A stretch of 64,000 bases of DNA from an uncultured Lachnospiraceae bacterium (GCA_947627245.1 CANQVH010000004.1:43306-107305); one strand, 5' to 3'. Counted from the stretch's first letter, positions 54,400 through 63,988 are shown. The notes: generated from the letters alone by a model not told the origin. Translations and numbers: made by a program.

Positions 54400-55716
54400 A
54401 TGTTAGAAACGCTGAGAAACGCATTCCGAATCAAGGACATCCGCAAAAAGCTGTTCTTTACATTCTGCATGATCGTCGTGATCCGGCTTGGATCGCAGCT
54501 TCCGATCCCGGGAGTGGACAGAAACTATTTTGCGCAGTGGTTTGCCCAGCAGTCGAGCGATGCGTTTAACTTTTTCTCTGCATTTACCGGCGGTTCCTTT
54601 GAGAGAATGTCGATTTTTGCATTGAGCATTACCCCTTACATTACTTCATCCATCATTATGCAGCTCATGACGATCGCAATTCCTGCGTTGGAGGAGATGC
54701 ACAGAGACGGTGAGGAAGGACGGAAAAAGATCGTATCCATCACCCGTTATGTGACGGTGGCGCTGGCCCTGATCGAGAGTATTGCGATGACGATCGGCTT
54801 CGGCAATTCCGGACTGATCCCGAACATGAATATCCTCAGCGGGTTTACGGTAGTCGCGGCGCTCACGGCAGGAAGCGCATTCCTGATGTGGCTGGGTGAA
54901 CGTATTACGGAGAACGGAGTCGGAAACGGTATCTCCATCGTTCTGTTGGTGAATATCCTTTCCAGCATTCCGGGCGATATCACGGGTCTGTTTGAACTGT
55001 TTGTCAAGGGACAGTCTCTGGCGAAAGGCGGTTTCGCGGCCCTGATCATCATCGCGGTGATCCTTGTCACGATCGTTCTGGTCATCCTGCTTGACGATGC
55101 GCAGAGGAGAATTCCGGTGCAGTACGCCAAGAAGATGCAGGGGCGCAGAATGCTGGGCGGCCAATCGACCTTCATTCCGCTCAAGGTCAACACGGCGGGC
55201 GTTATCCCGGTCATCTTCGCATCCTCACTGATGTCGATCCCGCAGATCATCATGTCCTTCACGGGCAAGAACGCGGGGACGGGCGTCGGAGGAACGATCC
55301 TCGGGATGCTGAGCCAGAACAACTGGTTCAATTTGAGCCATCCGGTTTACTCGATCGGATTGCTCCTGTATATTGCCCTGATCGTATTCTTCGCGTATTT
55401 CTATACCTCGATCACGTTCAACCCGATCGAGGTCGCGGATAACATGAAGAAGCAGGGCGGATTTATTCCGGGCATCCGTCCGGGCAAGCCGACCACGGAT
55501 TATCTGAATAAGGTTCTCGGATATGTCATTATTCTGGGCGCGATCGGACTGATCATCGTGGTCCTGATCCCGATTTTCTTCAACGGGATGTTCGGCGCGC
55601 AGGTATCCTTCGGAGGAACCTCCATCATCATCATTGTGGGCGTTATTCTGGAGACGTTAAAGCAGATCGAATCCCAGATGCTGGTACGCAATTACAAGGG
55701 ATTCCTGACGGATTAA
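54400..55716 (+). CDS. secY: Protein translocase subunit SecY
   Basis: The 438-residue membrane protein has ten helices and forms the protein-conducting channel with SecE and SecG. Typical stretches are FFSAFTGGSFERMSIFALSI, ITPYITSSIIMQLM, GNGISIVLLVNILSS and the C-terminal TFNPIEVADNMKKQGGFIPG. Its position after rplO is the standard one. Confidence 0.97.
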   Translation: MLETLRNAFRIKDIRKKLFFTFCMIVVIRLGSQLPIPGVDRNYFAQWFAQQSSDAFNFFSAFTGGSFERMSIFALSITPYITSSIIMQLMTIAIPALEEMHRDGEEGRKKIVSITRYVTVALALIESIAMTIGFGNSGLIPNMNILSGFTVVAALTAGSAFLMWLGERITENGVGNGISIVLLVNILSSIPGDITGLFELFVKGQSLAKGGFAALIIIAVILVTIVLVILLDDAQRRIPVQYAKKMQGRRMLGGQSTFIPLKVNTAGVIPVIFASSLMSIPQIIMSFTGKNAGTGVGGTILGMLSQNNWFNLSHPVYSIGLLLYIALIVFFAYFYTSITFNPIEVADNMKKQGGFIPGIRPGKPTTDYLNKVLGYVIILGAIGLIIVVLIPIFFNGMFGAQVSFGGTSIIIIVGVILETLKQIESQMLVRNYKGFLTD

Positions 55717-55733
55717 ATTTGAATTGTACTTTT

Positions 55734-55781
55734 CCCCGGCCGTGCAGAAGAGGCTTTTGAGCCGTATCTGCGTAGCCGGGG
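55734..55781 (+). promoter_or_regulatory. Bulged hairpin in the secY-adk spacer
   Basis: CCCCGGC (55734-55740) pairs with GCCGGGG (55775-55781); inside it GCAGA pairs with TCTGC and GGCT with AGCC. No T run follows, so it is more likely a processing or stability element than a terminator. Confidence 0.5.
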
Positions 55782-55864
55782 AGAGTGCGCTCATATAGGA
55801 TTGCGAAAGCGCTGCGGACGCGGGCGCGATCCTTGGGTTTTATAACAAAGAGGTGGTGCGTATT

Positions 55865-56509
55865 ATGAAAATAATTATGCTTGGAGCGCCGGGGGCAGGC
55901 AAGGGCACTCAGGCGAAAATGATCGCGGCGAAGTATGGGATCCCGCATATCTCGACGGGAGATATCTTCCGTTCCAATATCAAGAACGGCACGGAGCTCG
56001 GCAAGAAAGCGAAAGAGTACATGGATCAGGGGCTGCTTGTTCCGGATGAACTGACGGTAGACCTCGTGAACGACCGGCTTGGACAGAACGATTGTCAGAA
56101 GGGCTACATTCTGGACGGTTTCCCGAGGACGATTGCGCAGGCGGAGGCTCTGGCGGCGGCGCTTGCAAAGCGCGGTGAGAAGCCGGATTATGCGATCGAC
56201 GTGGACGTCCCGGACGCAAATATTGTGGAAAGGATGTCCGGACGAAGGGCGTGCACAGGCTGTGGGGCGACCTATCATGTGATTCACAATCCTTCGAAGA
56301 AGGGTGAGCTGTGCGAGGTGTGCGGCGAGCCATTGGTGCTCCGCGACGACGATAAGCCGGAGACGGTACAAAAGAGATTGACCGTGTATCACGAGCAGAC
56401 GCAGCCGCTCATCGATTACTACAAAGGGCAGGGAATCCTGAGGACCGTGGACGGTACACAGCCGATGGACGACGTGTTTGCGGCGATTATAAAGATTCTG
56501 GAGGCGTAA
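55865..56509 (+). CDS. adk: Adenylate kinase
   Basis: The 214-residue long-form enzyme balances ATP, ADP and AMP. The P-loop GAPGAGKGT is at residues 7-15, and [13 protein letters not shown] is present. The LID domain has a zinc site (CTGCG and CEVCG). The ATG at 55865 follows GAGGTGG by 8 bases. Location between secY and map is standard for Firmicutes. Confidence 0.97.
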   Translation: MKIIMLGAPGAGKGTQAKMIAAKYGIPHISTGDIFRSNIKNGTELGKKAKEYMDQGLLVPDELTVDLVNDRLGQNDCQKGYILDGFPRTIAQAEALAAALAKRGEKPDYAIDVDVPDANIVERMSGRRACTGCGATYHVIHNPSKKGELCEVCGEPLVLRDDDKPETVQKRLTVYHEQTQPLIDYYKGQGILRTVDGTQPMDDVFAAIIKILEA

Positions 56510-56512
56510 CAC

Positions 56513-57268
56513 ATGTCAGTGACTATCAAATCAAAGCATGAGATCGAGCTGATGCGGGAGGCCGGGAGGCTTCTCGAGATTGTGCATAAGGAGCTTGCGG
56601 ATGCGATACGGCCCGGTATCTCCACTTATGAGCTGGATAAGATCGGCGAGAAAGTGATAAGAAGTTTCGGCTGCGTGTCCAACACTCTGAATTACAATGG
56701 GTTTCCGGCTTCCTTCTGTATTTCCGTGAACGATGAGGTCGCGCACGGGATCCCGCACAAGGGCAGGATCTTGCAGGAGGGCGATATTGTGAGCATCGAC
56801 ACCGGCCTGATCTATCAGGGCATGCATTCCGATGCGGCGAGGACCTACGGCGTGGGTCAGATCACGCCGGAGGCGCAGAAGCTGATTGACGTGACGCGTG
56901 AAAGCTTCTTCCGGGGAATACAGTTCGCGAGGGCGGGACATCGTCTTCATGAGATCTCCAATGCGATCAGCGATTATGCGGAATCGTTCGGCTACGGGGT
57001 GGTTCGTGATCTGGTAGGACATGGGATCGGCCATGAGCTGCATGAGGATCCGCAGATCCCGAATTTCCGGCAGAGGAGCCGGGGTATCCGGCTTGTGTCG
57101 GGAATGACGCTGGCGATCGAGCCGATGATCAATGCGGGCCGCGCCGATGTGGAGTGGCTGGACGACGATTGGACTGTCGTGACGGAGGATGGAAGTCTCT
57201 CCGCGCACTATGAGAACACGGTGCTGATCACGGACGGAGAGCCGGAGATTCTGACGCTGAGCGAGTGA
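56513..57268 (+). CDS. map: Type I methionine aminopeptidase
   Basis: The 251-residue metalloenzyme removes the initiator methionine. Metal ligands are visible in SIDTGLIYQGMHSDAARTYG (two Asp), VGHGIGHELHEDP (His), LAIEPMINAG (Glu) and HYENTVL (Glu). It starts 3 bases after adk. Its last 36 bases are duplicated just downstream. Confidence 0.96.
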   Translation: MSVTIKSKHEIELMREAGRLLEIVHKELADAIRPGISTYELDKIGEKVIRSFGCVSNTLNYNGFPASFCISVNDEVAHGIPHKGRILQEGDIVSIDTGLIYQGMHSDAARTYGVGQITPEAQKLIDVTRESFFRGIQFARAGHRLHEISNAISDYAESFGYGVVRDLVGHGIGHELHEDPQIPNFRQRSRGIRLVSGMTLAIEPMINAGRADVEWLDDDWTVVTEDGSLSAHYENTVLITDGEPEILTLSE

Positions 57269-57306
57269 CGCGGACGGAGATCTGGAGATCTTGACGCCGA
57301 GCAAGT
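57231..57306 (+). repeat. Imperfect tandem duplication of the map 3' end
   Basis: The segment 57231-57266, containing the map stop region, recurs at 57271-57306 with a 40-base period and a few substitutions. A shorter third match (GCGGACGCAGG) follows. The second copy lies in the spacer before the KOW-protein gene and is not coding. Confidence 0.8.
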
Positions 57307-57401
57307 ACGCGGACGCAGGCAGGCCAAAGCATCTGCCGTTTAGGTCGTAAGAGAGCGCGTGCCAATGCGTGGAGCGGCGAAAACAATGAAGGAGGGCGGT
57401 C

Positions 57402-57689
57402 ATGGAGCAGCGGACATCCGAGATGCTTGCCATATCGCGGGCAGGACACGATAAGGATACCTTATACGTGGTACTGTCGTATGACGATACCTGCGTCTGG
57501 CTGGCGGACGGGAAGAGAAAACTTCTGGAGTCGCCTAAGAAAAAGAAATGGAAGCATGTGCAGGTGATCCGGTATCTTCCGGAGGAGATTTCGGCGCAAC
57601 TGAGCTCCTTCGAGTCGGACGCGCATGTGAGAAGGATACTCAAGGATTATCGAAGCTGGCAGGAGAGGCGAAGAGAAGGCTCGGTATGA
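57402..57689 (+). CDS. KOW domain RNA-binding protein (L14e-like)
   Basis: The 95-residue protein has a KOW-like N-terminal half (SRAGHDKDTLYVVLSYDDTC, VWLADGKRKLLESPKKKKW) and a basic helical tail. Small L14e/L6e-like KOW proteins are regularly encoded between map and infA in Clostridia. The role is not established; a ribosome-associated function is inferred. GAAGGAGGGCGGTC precedes the ATG. Confidence 0.85.
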   Translation: MEQRTSEMLAISRAGHDKDTLYVVLSYDDTCVWLADGKRKLLESPKKKKWKHVQVIRYLPEEISAQLSSFESDAHVRRILKDYRSWQERRREGSV

Positions 57690-57755
57690 TCCCGCCTGAT
57701 GAGCAGGAGAGAGCCGGTAGGTTCAATATAACAGTATATGACACAGGAGGTATTT

Positions 57756-57974
57756 ATGTCGAAAGCAGATGTCATTGATGTAGAAGGTACGGTACTTGAG
57801 AAGCTCCCGAACGCAATGTTTCGCGTAGAGCTTGAGAATAAGCATGTGGTGCTCGCGCATATCAGCGGCAAGCTTCGCATGAATTTCATCCGTATCCTTC
57901 CGGGTGACAAGGTGAAGATCGAGATGTCCCCGTATGATCTGACGAAGGGTAGGATCATTTGGAGAGACAAGTGA
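57756..57974 (+). CDS. infA: Translation initiation factor IF-1
   Basis: The 72-residue S1-fold protein begins [20 protein letters not shown] and contains [19 protein letters not shown]. It binds the ribosomal A site during initiation. AGGAGG at 57745-57750 sets the ATG at 57756. Length is the usual 72. Confidence 0.97.
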   Translation: MSKADVIDVEGTVLEKLPNAMFRVELENKHVVLAHISGKLRMNFIRILPGDKVKIEMSPYDLTKGRIIWRDK

Positions 57975-58036
57975 TCCCGAGCAGGGAAAGCTTGACAGAA
58001 CGTGCAGAAAAAGTGGCAAAAAAAGTAAAATAGTGC

Positions 58037-58065
58037 TTGCATAAAGGAATCCGAAATGCTATAAT
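58037..58065 (+). promoter_or_regulatory. Internal promoter before rpmJ
   Basis: TTGCAT (58037-58042) and a perfect TATAAT (58060-58065) are 17 bases apart, about 70 bases before rpmJ. It would drive rpmJ, the S13-S11-S4 genes, rpoA and rplQ. Confidence 0.75.
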
Positions 58066-58136
58066 AAACAGCGTTCCTTTTGCGGCGGGGATACTATGCC
58101 CAAAAGCAGGAGAGAAAGGTGAAAGGAGGATTTGCC

Positions 58137-58250
58137 ATGAAGGTAAGATCATCTGTGAAACCGATCTGCGATAAGTGTAAGGTAATCAAGAGAAAAGGAA
58201 GCATCCGGATTATCTGTGAGAATCCGAAGCACAAGCAGAGACAAGGTTGA
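58137..58250 (+). CDS. rpmJ: 50S ribosomal protein L36, zinc type
   Basis: The 37-residue protein begins [18 protein letters not shown]. Zinc ligands C11, C14, C27 and H32 are all present, so this is the zinc-binding paralogue. GAAAGGAGGA precedes the ATG. Confidence 0.96.
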   Translation: MKVRSSVKPICDKCKVIKRKGSIRIICENPKHKQRQG

Positions 58251-58681
58251 GCAAACCAAAACGGCGGAGCATCGCAGGGTTCGCGGTGCGAGGGGGAACG
58301 GACATCCGTACCCGGATATTCAATATAACGATGGAATAAATCAGCCTGTCTTCAGGCGTTGACTTATAGAAAATGTACGTGACTGTTCAGCCGGGTCGAA
58401 GCATTTGCGGCTGAGATCGGAAAGAATAGTTACGATAGTCCGGATTTTATTTCGTTGCGATATTGATTTTAATACTGCTTCAGGATTTTGGCAGCCGACG
58501 ATCTGTGCCAACCGCTGTACACAGAGATTGTTGCCGGTTACGCAGTGAAACGGTAGCAGGCATGCCGCGCGAGGGCGAACGAGGGCCCACAGCTTAATGG
58601 AGCAGAAAGGTCGTCTTTTGACGGCTGGACAGCTATGTCTGTCCCAATTAGGACCAATAAAAAAGATGGAGGAGAAATTAC
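58251..58681 (+). other. 431-base non-coding spacer between rpmJ and rpsM
   Basis: No ORF with a ribosome site is seen. The 3' end has the rpsM site GATGGAGGAGA. A CAGCCGGG and a TTGACT word appear in the middle, but no matched -10. This gap is usually short, so it may hold a leader RNA for the alpha operon or a degraded insertion. Confidence 0.5.
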
Positions 58682-59050
58682 ATGGCTCGTATTGCTGGTG
58701 TAGACTTACCAAGAGAAAAACGTGTAGAGATCGGTCTGACCTATATCTACGGTATCGGTAGAACAAGTTCAAACAAGATCTTGGCTGCAGCGAATGTAAA
58801 TCCTGACACACGCGTCAGAGATTTGACCGATGAGGAGGTCGCGAGAATCCGTGACATCATCGACGAACATTATATGGTAGAAGGTGATCTCCGCAGAGAT
58901 ACTGCCCTCAATATCAAGCGGCTGCAGGAAATCGGATGCTACAGAGGCATCCGCCACAGAAGAGGCTTGCCGGTTCGTGGACAGAACACGAAGAACAACG
59001 CAAGAACGCGCAAGGGTCCGAAGAGAACCGTTGCGAACAAGAAGAAATAA
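58682..59050 (+). CDS. rpsM: 30S ribosomal protein S13
   Basis: The 122-residue protein begins [20 protein letters not shown] and contains [14 protein letters not shown] and the C-terminal [20 protein letters not shown]. It forms head contacts to P-site tRNA. Length is normal. Confidence 0.97.
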   Translation: MARIAGVDLPREKRVEIGLTYIYGIGRTSSNKILAAANVNPDTRVRDLTDEEVARIRDIIDEHYMVEGDLRRDTALNIKRLQEIGCYRGIRHRRGLPVRGQNTKNNARTRKGPKRTVANKKK

Positions 59051-59096
59051 CAGACACCCGTGAACAAAATTTGAGGAAAGTAGGTTAGTTTAGATT

Positions 59097-59492
59097 ATGG
59101 CTAAAAAAGTTACGAAGAAAGTGACAAAAAAGCGCGTTAAGAAAAACGTTGAACGCGGACAGGCACATATTCAGGCGTCTTTCAACAACACGATCGTTAC
59201 CCTGACGGATACGCAGGGCAATGCATTGTCGTGGGCAAGTGCCGGTGGTCTTGGATTCAGAGGTTCAAGGAAATCTACTCCGTATGCGGCGCAGATGGCC
59301 GCAGAGACTGCTACAAAGGCAGCATTGGTACATGGTCTGAAGACCGTAGATGTATTCGTAAAAGGCCCGGGTTCGGGAAGAGAGGCGGCGATCCGCGCGC
59401 TCTCCGCAAACGGTCTTGAGGTTACCAGTATCCGCGACGTGACGGCTGTTCCGCACAACGGCTGCCGCCCGCCAAAACGCAGAAGAGTCTAA
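59097..59492 (+). CDS. rpsK: 30S ribosomal protein S11
   Basis: The 131-residue protein has [34 protein letters not shown] and the ending [18 protein letters not shown]. It lines the platform near the mRNA exit. Its ribosome site (GAGGAAAGTAG) is weaker than those of its neighbours. Confidence 0.97.
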   Translation: MAKKVTKKVTKKRVKKNVERGQAHIQASFNNTIVTLTDTQGNALSWASAGGLGFRGSRKSTPYAAQMAAETATKAALVHGLKTVDVFVKGPGSGREAAIRALSANGLEVTSIRDVTAVPHNGCRPPKRRRV

Positions 59493-59510
59493 TCAGGGAG
59501 GTCATAGAAA

Positions 59511-60104
59511 ATGGCAGTAAACAGAGTTCCTGTTCTTAAAAGATGCAGATCACTCGGACTTGATCCGGTATATTTGGGAATCGACAAAAAGTCGACAAGA
59601 GAGCTGAAGCGCGCGAATCGTAAGGTCAGTGAGTACGGCCTGCAGTTGCGCGAGAAGCAGAAAGCAAAGTTTATCTACGGCGTTCTGGAGAAGCCGTTCC
59701 GCAATTACTACAAGAAGGCAGACAGAATGCAGGGTCAGACCGGTACGAACCTCATGGTTCTTCTGGAGACCCGTCTTGACAACGTACTGTTCCGCATGGG
59801 TTTTGCGAGAACCAGAATGGAAGCGCGTCAGATTGTCGACCACAAGCACGTTCTTGTGAACGGCAAGTGTGTGAACATCCCGTCTTACACGGTGAAGCCG
59901 GGCGACACGGTTGAGATCAAAGAGAAGTGCAAAGGCTCTCAGAGATACAAGGACATTCTTGAGACGACGAACGGCCGTCTTGTGCCGGAGTGGCTGGAGG
60001 CTGACGCGGAGGCTCTGAAGGGTTCCATTAAGGAGCTCCCGAGCAGAGAAGCGATCGACGTACCGGTCAACGAGGTGCTTATCGTCGAGTTGTATTCCAA
60101 GTAA
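59511..60104 (+). CDS. rpsD: 30S ribosomal protein S4
   Basis: The 197-residue zinc-free S4 has an S4 RNA-binding domain (LDNVLFRMGFARTRMEARQ, VDHKHVLVNGKCVNIPSY). It is a primary assembly protein for 16S rRNA. In several bacteria it controls its own operon. Its place between rpsK and rpoA is the standard alpha-operon order. Confidence 0.97.
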   Translation: MAVNRVPVLKRCRSLGLDPVYLGIDKKSTRELKRANRKVSEYGLQLREKQKAKFIYGVLEKPFRNYYKKADRMQGQTGTNLMVLLETRLDNVLFRMGFARTRMEARQIVDHKHVLVNGKCVNIPSYTVKPGDTVEIKEKCKGSQRYKDILETTNGRLVPEWLEADAEALKGSIKELPSREAIDVPVNEVLIVELYSK

Positions 60105-60163
60105 GTTGCGCATCATTCGCGTGAACTTGCATGGAACCAGTTCCAGTAAGGAGGGGCGAAATA

Positions 60164-61123
60164 GTGTTCGATTTCAACAAACCCAAAATTGAAATTGCGG
60201 AAATGTCTGAGGATAAAAAGTTTGGACGGTTTGTAGTGGAGCCGCTTGAGCGTGGCTACGGGACGACGCTCGGAAATTCTCTGAGAAGGATCATGCTTTC
60301 TTCTCTGCCGGGCGCGGCCGTGAGCCAAGTCAAGATCGAAGGCGTGCTGCATGAGTTCAGCTCGATCCCGGGCGTGAAGGAAGACGTAACAGAGATCATC
60401 ATGAACATCAAATCGCTGGCGATCAAGAATACCAGTGAGTCGAACGAGGCGAAGACCGCATATATCGAATACGAAGGCGAAGGCGTAGTTACCGCTGCGG
60501 ACATCCGGGTGGATCAGGATATCGAGATCATGAATCCGGATCAGGTGATCGCTACCTTGAACGGCGGCGCGGACAGCAAGCTTTACATGGAGCTCACGAT
60601 CACGCGCGGGCGCGGATATGTAAGCGCAGAGAAGGGCAAGGACGAAGACATGCCGATCGGAGTGATCGCGGTGGATGCGATCTACACGCCGGTGGAGCGC
60701 GTCAACCTCACGGTTGAGAATACCCGTGTCGGACAGATCACCGATTACGATAAGCTGACACTGGATGTATTTACGAATGCAACGATGTCTCCGGACGATG
60801 CGGTAAGTCTTGCCGCGAAGGTGCTGAGTGCGCACCTTGCGCTCTTTGTCGATCTTTCCGAGAACGCGAAGTCGGCGGAGGTCATGATCGAGAAAGAGGA
60901 CAACGAGAAGGAGAAGGTTCTGGAGATGAACATCGACGAGCTTGAGCTCTCCGTTCGTTCGTTCAACTGTCTGAAGCGCGCCGGTATCAATACGGTGGAA
61001 GAGCTTTGCAACAGGACGTCCGAGGATATGATGAAGGTTCGTAATCTGGGCCGGAAATCCCTTGAAGAAGTCCTTGGCAAGCTGAAGGAGCTCGGGTTGT
61101 CGCTGAATCCGAGCGAGGAGTAA
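60164..61123 (+). CDS. rpoA: RNA polymerase alpha subunit
   Basis: The 319-residue subunit has the N-terminal assembly domain ([20 protein letters not shown]) and the C-terminal domain that contacts UP elements and activators ([39 protein letters not shown]). I chose the GTG at 60164, 9 bases after AAGGAGG. Length is normal. Confidence 0.97.
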   Translation: MFDFNKPKIEIAEMSEDKKFGRFVVEPLERGYGTTLGNSLRRIMLSSLPGAAVSQVKIEGVLHEFSSIPGVKEDVTEIIMNIKSLAIKNTSESNEAKTAYIEYEGEGVVTAADIRVDQDIEIMNPDQVIATLNGGADSKLYMELTITRGRGYVSAEKGKDEDMPIGVIAVDAIYTPVERVNLTVENTRVGQITDYDKLTLDVFTNATMSPDDAVSLAAKVLSAHLALFVDLSENAKSAEVMIEKEDNEKEKVLEMNIDELELSVRSFNCLKRAGINTVEELCNRTSEDMMKVRNLGRKSLEEVLGKLKELGLSLNPSEE

Positions 61124-61204
61124 ATAACACGAAGGAGCAGAAAGTGTGCGCGCAGTAAGCCCGATGAGCGTGCGTGCGCATTCCGGAATGGAGGAAAATG
61201 AAAA

Positions 61205-61741
61205 ATGGCAGGTTATAGAAAGCTTAGCAGGACGGCAGACCAGAGAAAGGCTCTGCTCAGGAATCAGGTGACGGCGCTGATCTACAGAGGCAGGATCGTT
61301 ACCACTGAGGCGAAGGCGAAAGAGGTTCGCAAGATCGCCGAGGGACTGATCGCGAAGGCAGTCAAGGAGATGGACAATTATGAGACCGTGACCGTCGCGG
61401 CGAAGGTTGCCCGCAAGGACAAAGACGGCAAGCGTGTCAAGGAAGTGGTAGACGGCAAGAAGGTTACCGTGTACGACGAAGTCCAGAAGGAGATCAAGAA
61501 GGACAAACCGAGCAGACTCCATGCGCGTCGTGAGATGCTGAAGGTTCTTTATCCGGTGAAGGAGGTTCCCTCTGAGGCGGCCGGCAAGAAGAAGAACACG
61601 AAGGAGATCGATCTGGTGGCAAAGCTGTTTGACGAGATCGCGCCGAAGTACGCGAGCCGCAACGGCGGTTACACAAGGATCGTCAAGCTCGGCCAGCGCA
61701 AGGGCGACGGCGCTCTTGAGGTAGTTCTCGAGCTGGTATAA
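61205..61741 (+). CDS. rplQ: 50S ribosomal protein L17
   Basis: The 178-residue protein begins [20 protein letters not shown], the L17 signature, and ends [13 protein letters not shown] charged insertion of about 50 residues ([20 protein letters not shown] onward) makes it longer than the usual 115-130. Extended L17 forms of this type occur in Lachnospiraceae. It closes the alpha operon. Confidence 0.96.
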   Translation: MAGYRKLSRTADQRKALLRNQVTALIYRGRIVTTEAKAKEVRKIAEGLIAKAVKEMDNYETVTVAAKVARKDKDGKRVKEVVDGKKVTVYDEVQKEIKKDKPSRLHARREMLKVLYPVKEVPSEAAGKKKNTKEIDLVAKLFDEIAPKYASRNGGYTRIVKLGQRKGDGALEVVLELV

Positions 61742-61760
61742 AGTGCAGAATTGAAATGTC

Positions 61761-61795
61761 AAAAAGACTGTTGCGTGGCGACAGTCTTTTTCTTT
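61761..61795 (+). terminator. Intrinsic terminator after rplQ
   Basis: AAAAAGACTGT (61761-61771) pairs with ACAGTCTTTTT (61781-61791), followed by CTTTC. It ends the ribosomal protein cluster. Confidence 0.88.
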
Positions 61796-61804
61796 CGATT
61801 GGAA

Positions 61805-61834
61805 TTGACGCGCCGTGAGAATAGATGATATACT
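61805..61834 (+). promoter_or_regulatory. Promoter for the polyferredoxin gene
   Basis: TTGACG (61805-61810) and TATACT (61829-61834) are 18 bases apart, about 40 bases before the start at 61876. Confidence 0.6.
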
Positions 61835-61875
61835 GTTGTCATATAAAATGATATACATATAAGGAGGATATACAT

Positions 61876-62265
61876 ATGAAAAAACTGGTTGTGAAGGATA
61901 AGAATGCCTGCATGGCGTGCCTGAGCTGTGTGCGTGCCTGTTCAGAAGCATTCTACAAGGAGTTTGATCCTGCGAAGTCCTGCATTCAGATCGTCTCCAA
62001 GACCGGGCATGACGTGGTCGTGAAGACCTGTATCCAGTGCGGCAAGTGCGCGCGCAACTGTGAGGCCGGCGCGATCAAGCAGAATGCCAAGGGCGTCTAC
62101 ATGATCGACAAAAAGCTTTGCACAGGCTGCGGCAAATGCGCGGAGGTCTGTCCGATGGGCGTGATGGTGAAGGCAGAGTCTTCCCCGACCTCTTCCAAGT
62201 GTATCGCCTGCGGAATCTGCGCGAAGGCATGTCCGATGGACATTCTCGAGGTGCAGGAGAGCTGA
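61876..62265 (+). CDS. 4Fe-4S polyferredoxin
   Basis: The 129-residue soluble protein has four CxxCxxC-type motifs: CMACLSCVRAC, CIQCGKCARNC, CTGCGKCAEVCP and CIACGICAKACP. This gives sixteen ligand cysteines for up to four clusters. It is an electron carrier or the ferredoxin subunit of an oxidoreductase; no partner gene is adjacent. AAGGAGGATATACAT precedes the ATG. Confidence 0.88.
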   Translation: MKKLVVKDKNACMACLSCVRACSEAFYKEFDPAKSCIQIVSKTGHDVVVKTCIQCGKCARNCEAGAIKQNAKGVYMIDKKLCTGCGKCAEVCPMGVMVKAESSPTSSKCIACGICAKACPMDILEVQES

Positions 62266-62298
62266 GTATGCAGCCATATATGGAAGGAGCTGACAGAA

Positions 62299-62982
62299 AT
62301 GAAACGTTCTGAGATTAATGCGTGCATCCGTTACATGGAGGATTTGATCCGGGAGCACGGGTTTGAGATCCCGCCCTTCTGCAAGTGGACGCCGGAAGAG
62401 TGGGAGACGAAGGGGCACGAATACGATGAGATCCGGGACAACATGCTCGGATGGGATATCACGGATTACGGACTCGAGGACTGGGAGAAGGTCGGTTTCG
62501 CTCTGATTACGATCCGCAACGGAAATCAGCACGATCCGAAGTATAAGAAGGTTTATGCGGAGAAGCTTCTGATGCTCAAGGAGGGCCAGCATTCTCCGAT
62601 GCATTTCCACTGGACAAAGAGCGAGGATATTATCAACCGCGGCGGTGGTACGCTCGTGATCCATGTCTACAATGACGACGGGAACGGCGGGTTCGCGGAC
62701 ACGGATGTGCTCGTGAATTCGGACGGGCGGTCATATTATGTGCCGGCAGGGACCGGCGTCGAGCTGAACCCGGGCGAAAGCATCACGCTCTGGCCGCACC
62801 AGTATCATGATTTTGATGTCAAGCCGGGTACGGGCGACGTGCTGATCGGCGAGGTATCGATGTGCAACGACGACAACACGGACAACCGTTTCTATGAGGA
62901 GATGGGGCGCTTTCCGAAGATCGTGGAGGATGAGCCGCCTTACCGTCTGCTCTGCAACGAGTATCCGCCGGCAAAGGACTGA
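62299..62982 (+). CDS. D-lyxose ketol-isomerase
   Basis: The 227-residue cupin enzyme interconverts D-lyxose with D-xylulose and often D-mannose with D-fructose. Metal-binding histidines lie in GQHSPMHFHWTKSEDIINRG and in LWPHQYHDFDV. The length and these blocks match the bacterial D-lyxose isomerase family. It follows the ferredoxin gene by 33 bases and precedes an epimerase, so a sugar-use unit is likely. Confidence 0.88.
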   Translation: MKRSEINACIRYMEDLIREHGFEIPPFCKWTPEEWETKGHEYDEIRDNMLGWDITDYGLEDWEKVGFALITIRNGNQHDPKYKKVYAEKLLMLKEGQHSPMHFHWTKSEDIINRGGGTLVIHVYNDDGNGGFADTDVLVNSDGRSYYVPAGTGVELNPGESITLWPHQYHDFDVKPGTGDVLIGEVSMCNDDNTDNRFYEEMGRFPKIVEDEPPYRLLCNEYPPAKD

Positions 62983-63012
62983 AGGAAGCAGATTACCGAA
63001 AAGGACAGTGTC

Positions 63013-63888
63013 ATGGAATATACAATAGGAAATCAAGAACTGACGGTGAGAGTCAGCGATGCCGGAGCAGAGCTGCAGTCAATCAGGAGCGCGGACGGCA
63101 CGGAGTATTTGTGGCAGGGAGATCCGACATTCTGGCATGATCGTGCGCCGAATATTTTTCCGTACGTCGCGCGGCTGACCGAGGGCAGATACACAGCGGA
63201 CGGCGGAGAGTACGCGATGAAGATTCACGGCTTTCTCAAATACCGGACGCTTCGGATGGAAGAGCAGACAAAGACCCGCATCGTCTTCCGGCTGGACAGC
63301 GACGAGGAGACACGGGCGCAGTATCCCTACGAATTCACCTATCGCATTGCATATGAGCTGCAGGGGAATGCCCTTGTGACGACAAGCTCCGTGACGAACA
63401 ACGGCGGGACGAGGATGCATTTCGGACTTGGCGGACATCCCGGATTCAATGTTCCGATGGAACAAGGGCTTACGTTTGAGGACTATTATCTCGAGTTCCC
63501 GCAGGCGGCCCATCCGTATCGGGTCGGCTTCACCGACAGTTGTTTTCTGAACGGATGCGACGAGCTATATCCGCTCGAGGCCAATCGGCGGCTTCCGCTT
63601 CACCATGACCTGTTTGATCACGACGCGGTGGTCTTGAAGCATGCGGCGCGCGAGGTCCGTATTGCAAGCGACAGGGGCAGCCGCAGCGTTACGGTTGCGT
63701 ATCCGGATTTTCCGTATGTCGGGTTCTGGCATATGCCGCACAAAGAGGCGCCGTATGTCTGCGTTGAGCCGTGGAGCTCGCTTCCGTCGCGCGACGGGAT
63801 TGTGGAGGATTTCGCTTTGCAGGCGGATCTGATCGCGCTGGACGCGGGAAAGACTTATATGAATCGCTGGACGATTACAGTTGAATAA
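63013..63888 (+). CDS. Aldose 1-epimerase family protein (LacX-like)
   Basis: The 291-residue beta-sandwich protein resembles LacX and aldose 1-epimerases. It has MEYTIGNQELTVRVSDAGAE at the start, HFGLGGHPGFNVPMEQG with the conserved histidine region, and EPWSSLPSRDG near the C terminus. Such proteins interconvert anomers of sugars or act on phosphorylated sugars. The substrate may be the sugar handled by the upstream isomerase. Confidence 0.85.
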   Translation: MEYTIGNQELTVRVSDAGAELQSIRSADGTEYLWQGDPTFWHDRAPNIFPYVARLTEGRYTADGGEYAMKIHGFLKYRTLRMEEQTKTRIVFRLDSDEETRAQYPYEFTYRIAYELQGNALVTTSSVTNNGGTRMHFGLGGHPGFNVPMEQGLTFEDYYLEFPQAAHPYRVGFTDSCFLNGCDELYPLEANRRLPLHHDLFDHDAVVLKHAAREVRIASDRGSRSVTVAYPDFPYVGFWHMPHKEAPYVCVEPWSSLPSRDGIVEDFALQADLIALDAGKTYMNRWTITVE

Positions 63889-63934
63889 AAGAAACAAAAA
63901 GCAGCGGCGGAGATCCGGACAAGGGATTGATATG

Positions 63935-63988
63935 CTCCCTTTCAGGTAGACAAGCGAAATAATAAAAGCTTGTTTGTCTGGAAGGGAG
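63935..63988 (+). other. Long RNA hairpin at the window end
   Basis: Arms at 63935-63955 and 63968-63988 pair at all 21 positions in RNA (17 Watson-Crick and 4 wobble) around a 12-base A-rich loop. TATTTTATTG follows. It could be a terminator after the epimerase gene, a leader of the next gene or the end of a small element; the sequence stops too soon to decide. Confidence 0.6.

Noticed and set aside
60113..61951. A 612-codon minus-strand open frame across rpoA and rplQ
   Set aside because: It is the reverse of two certain genes and a terminator; composition is not protein-like and no motif is seen.
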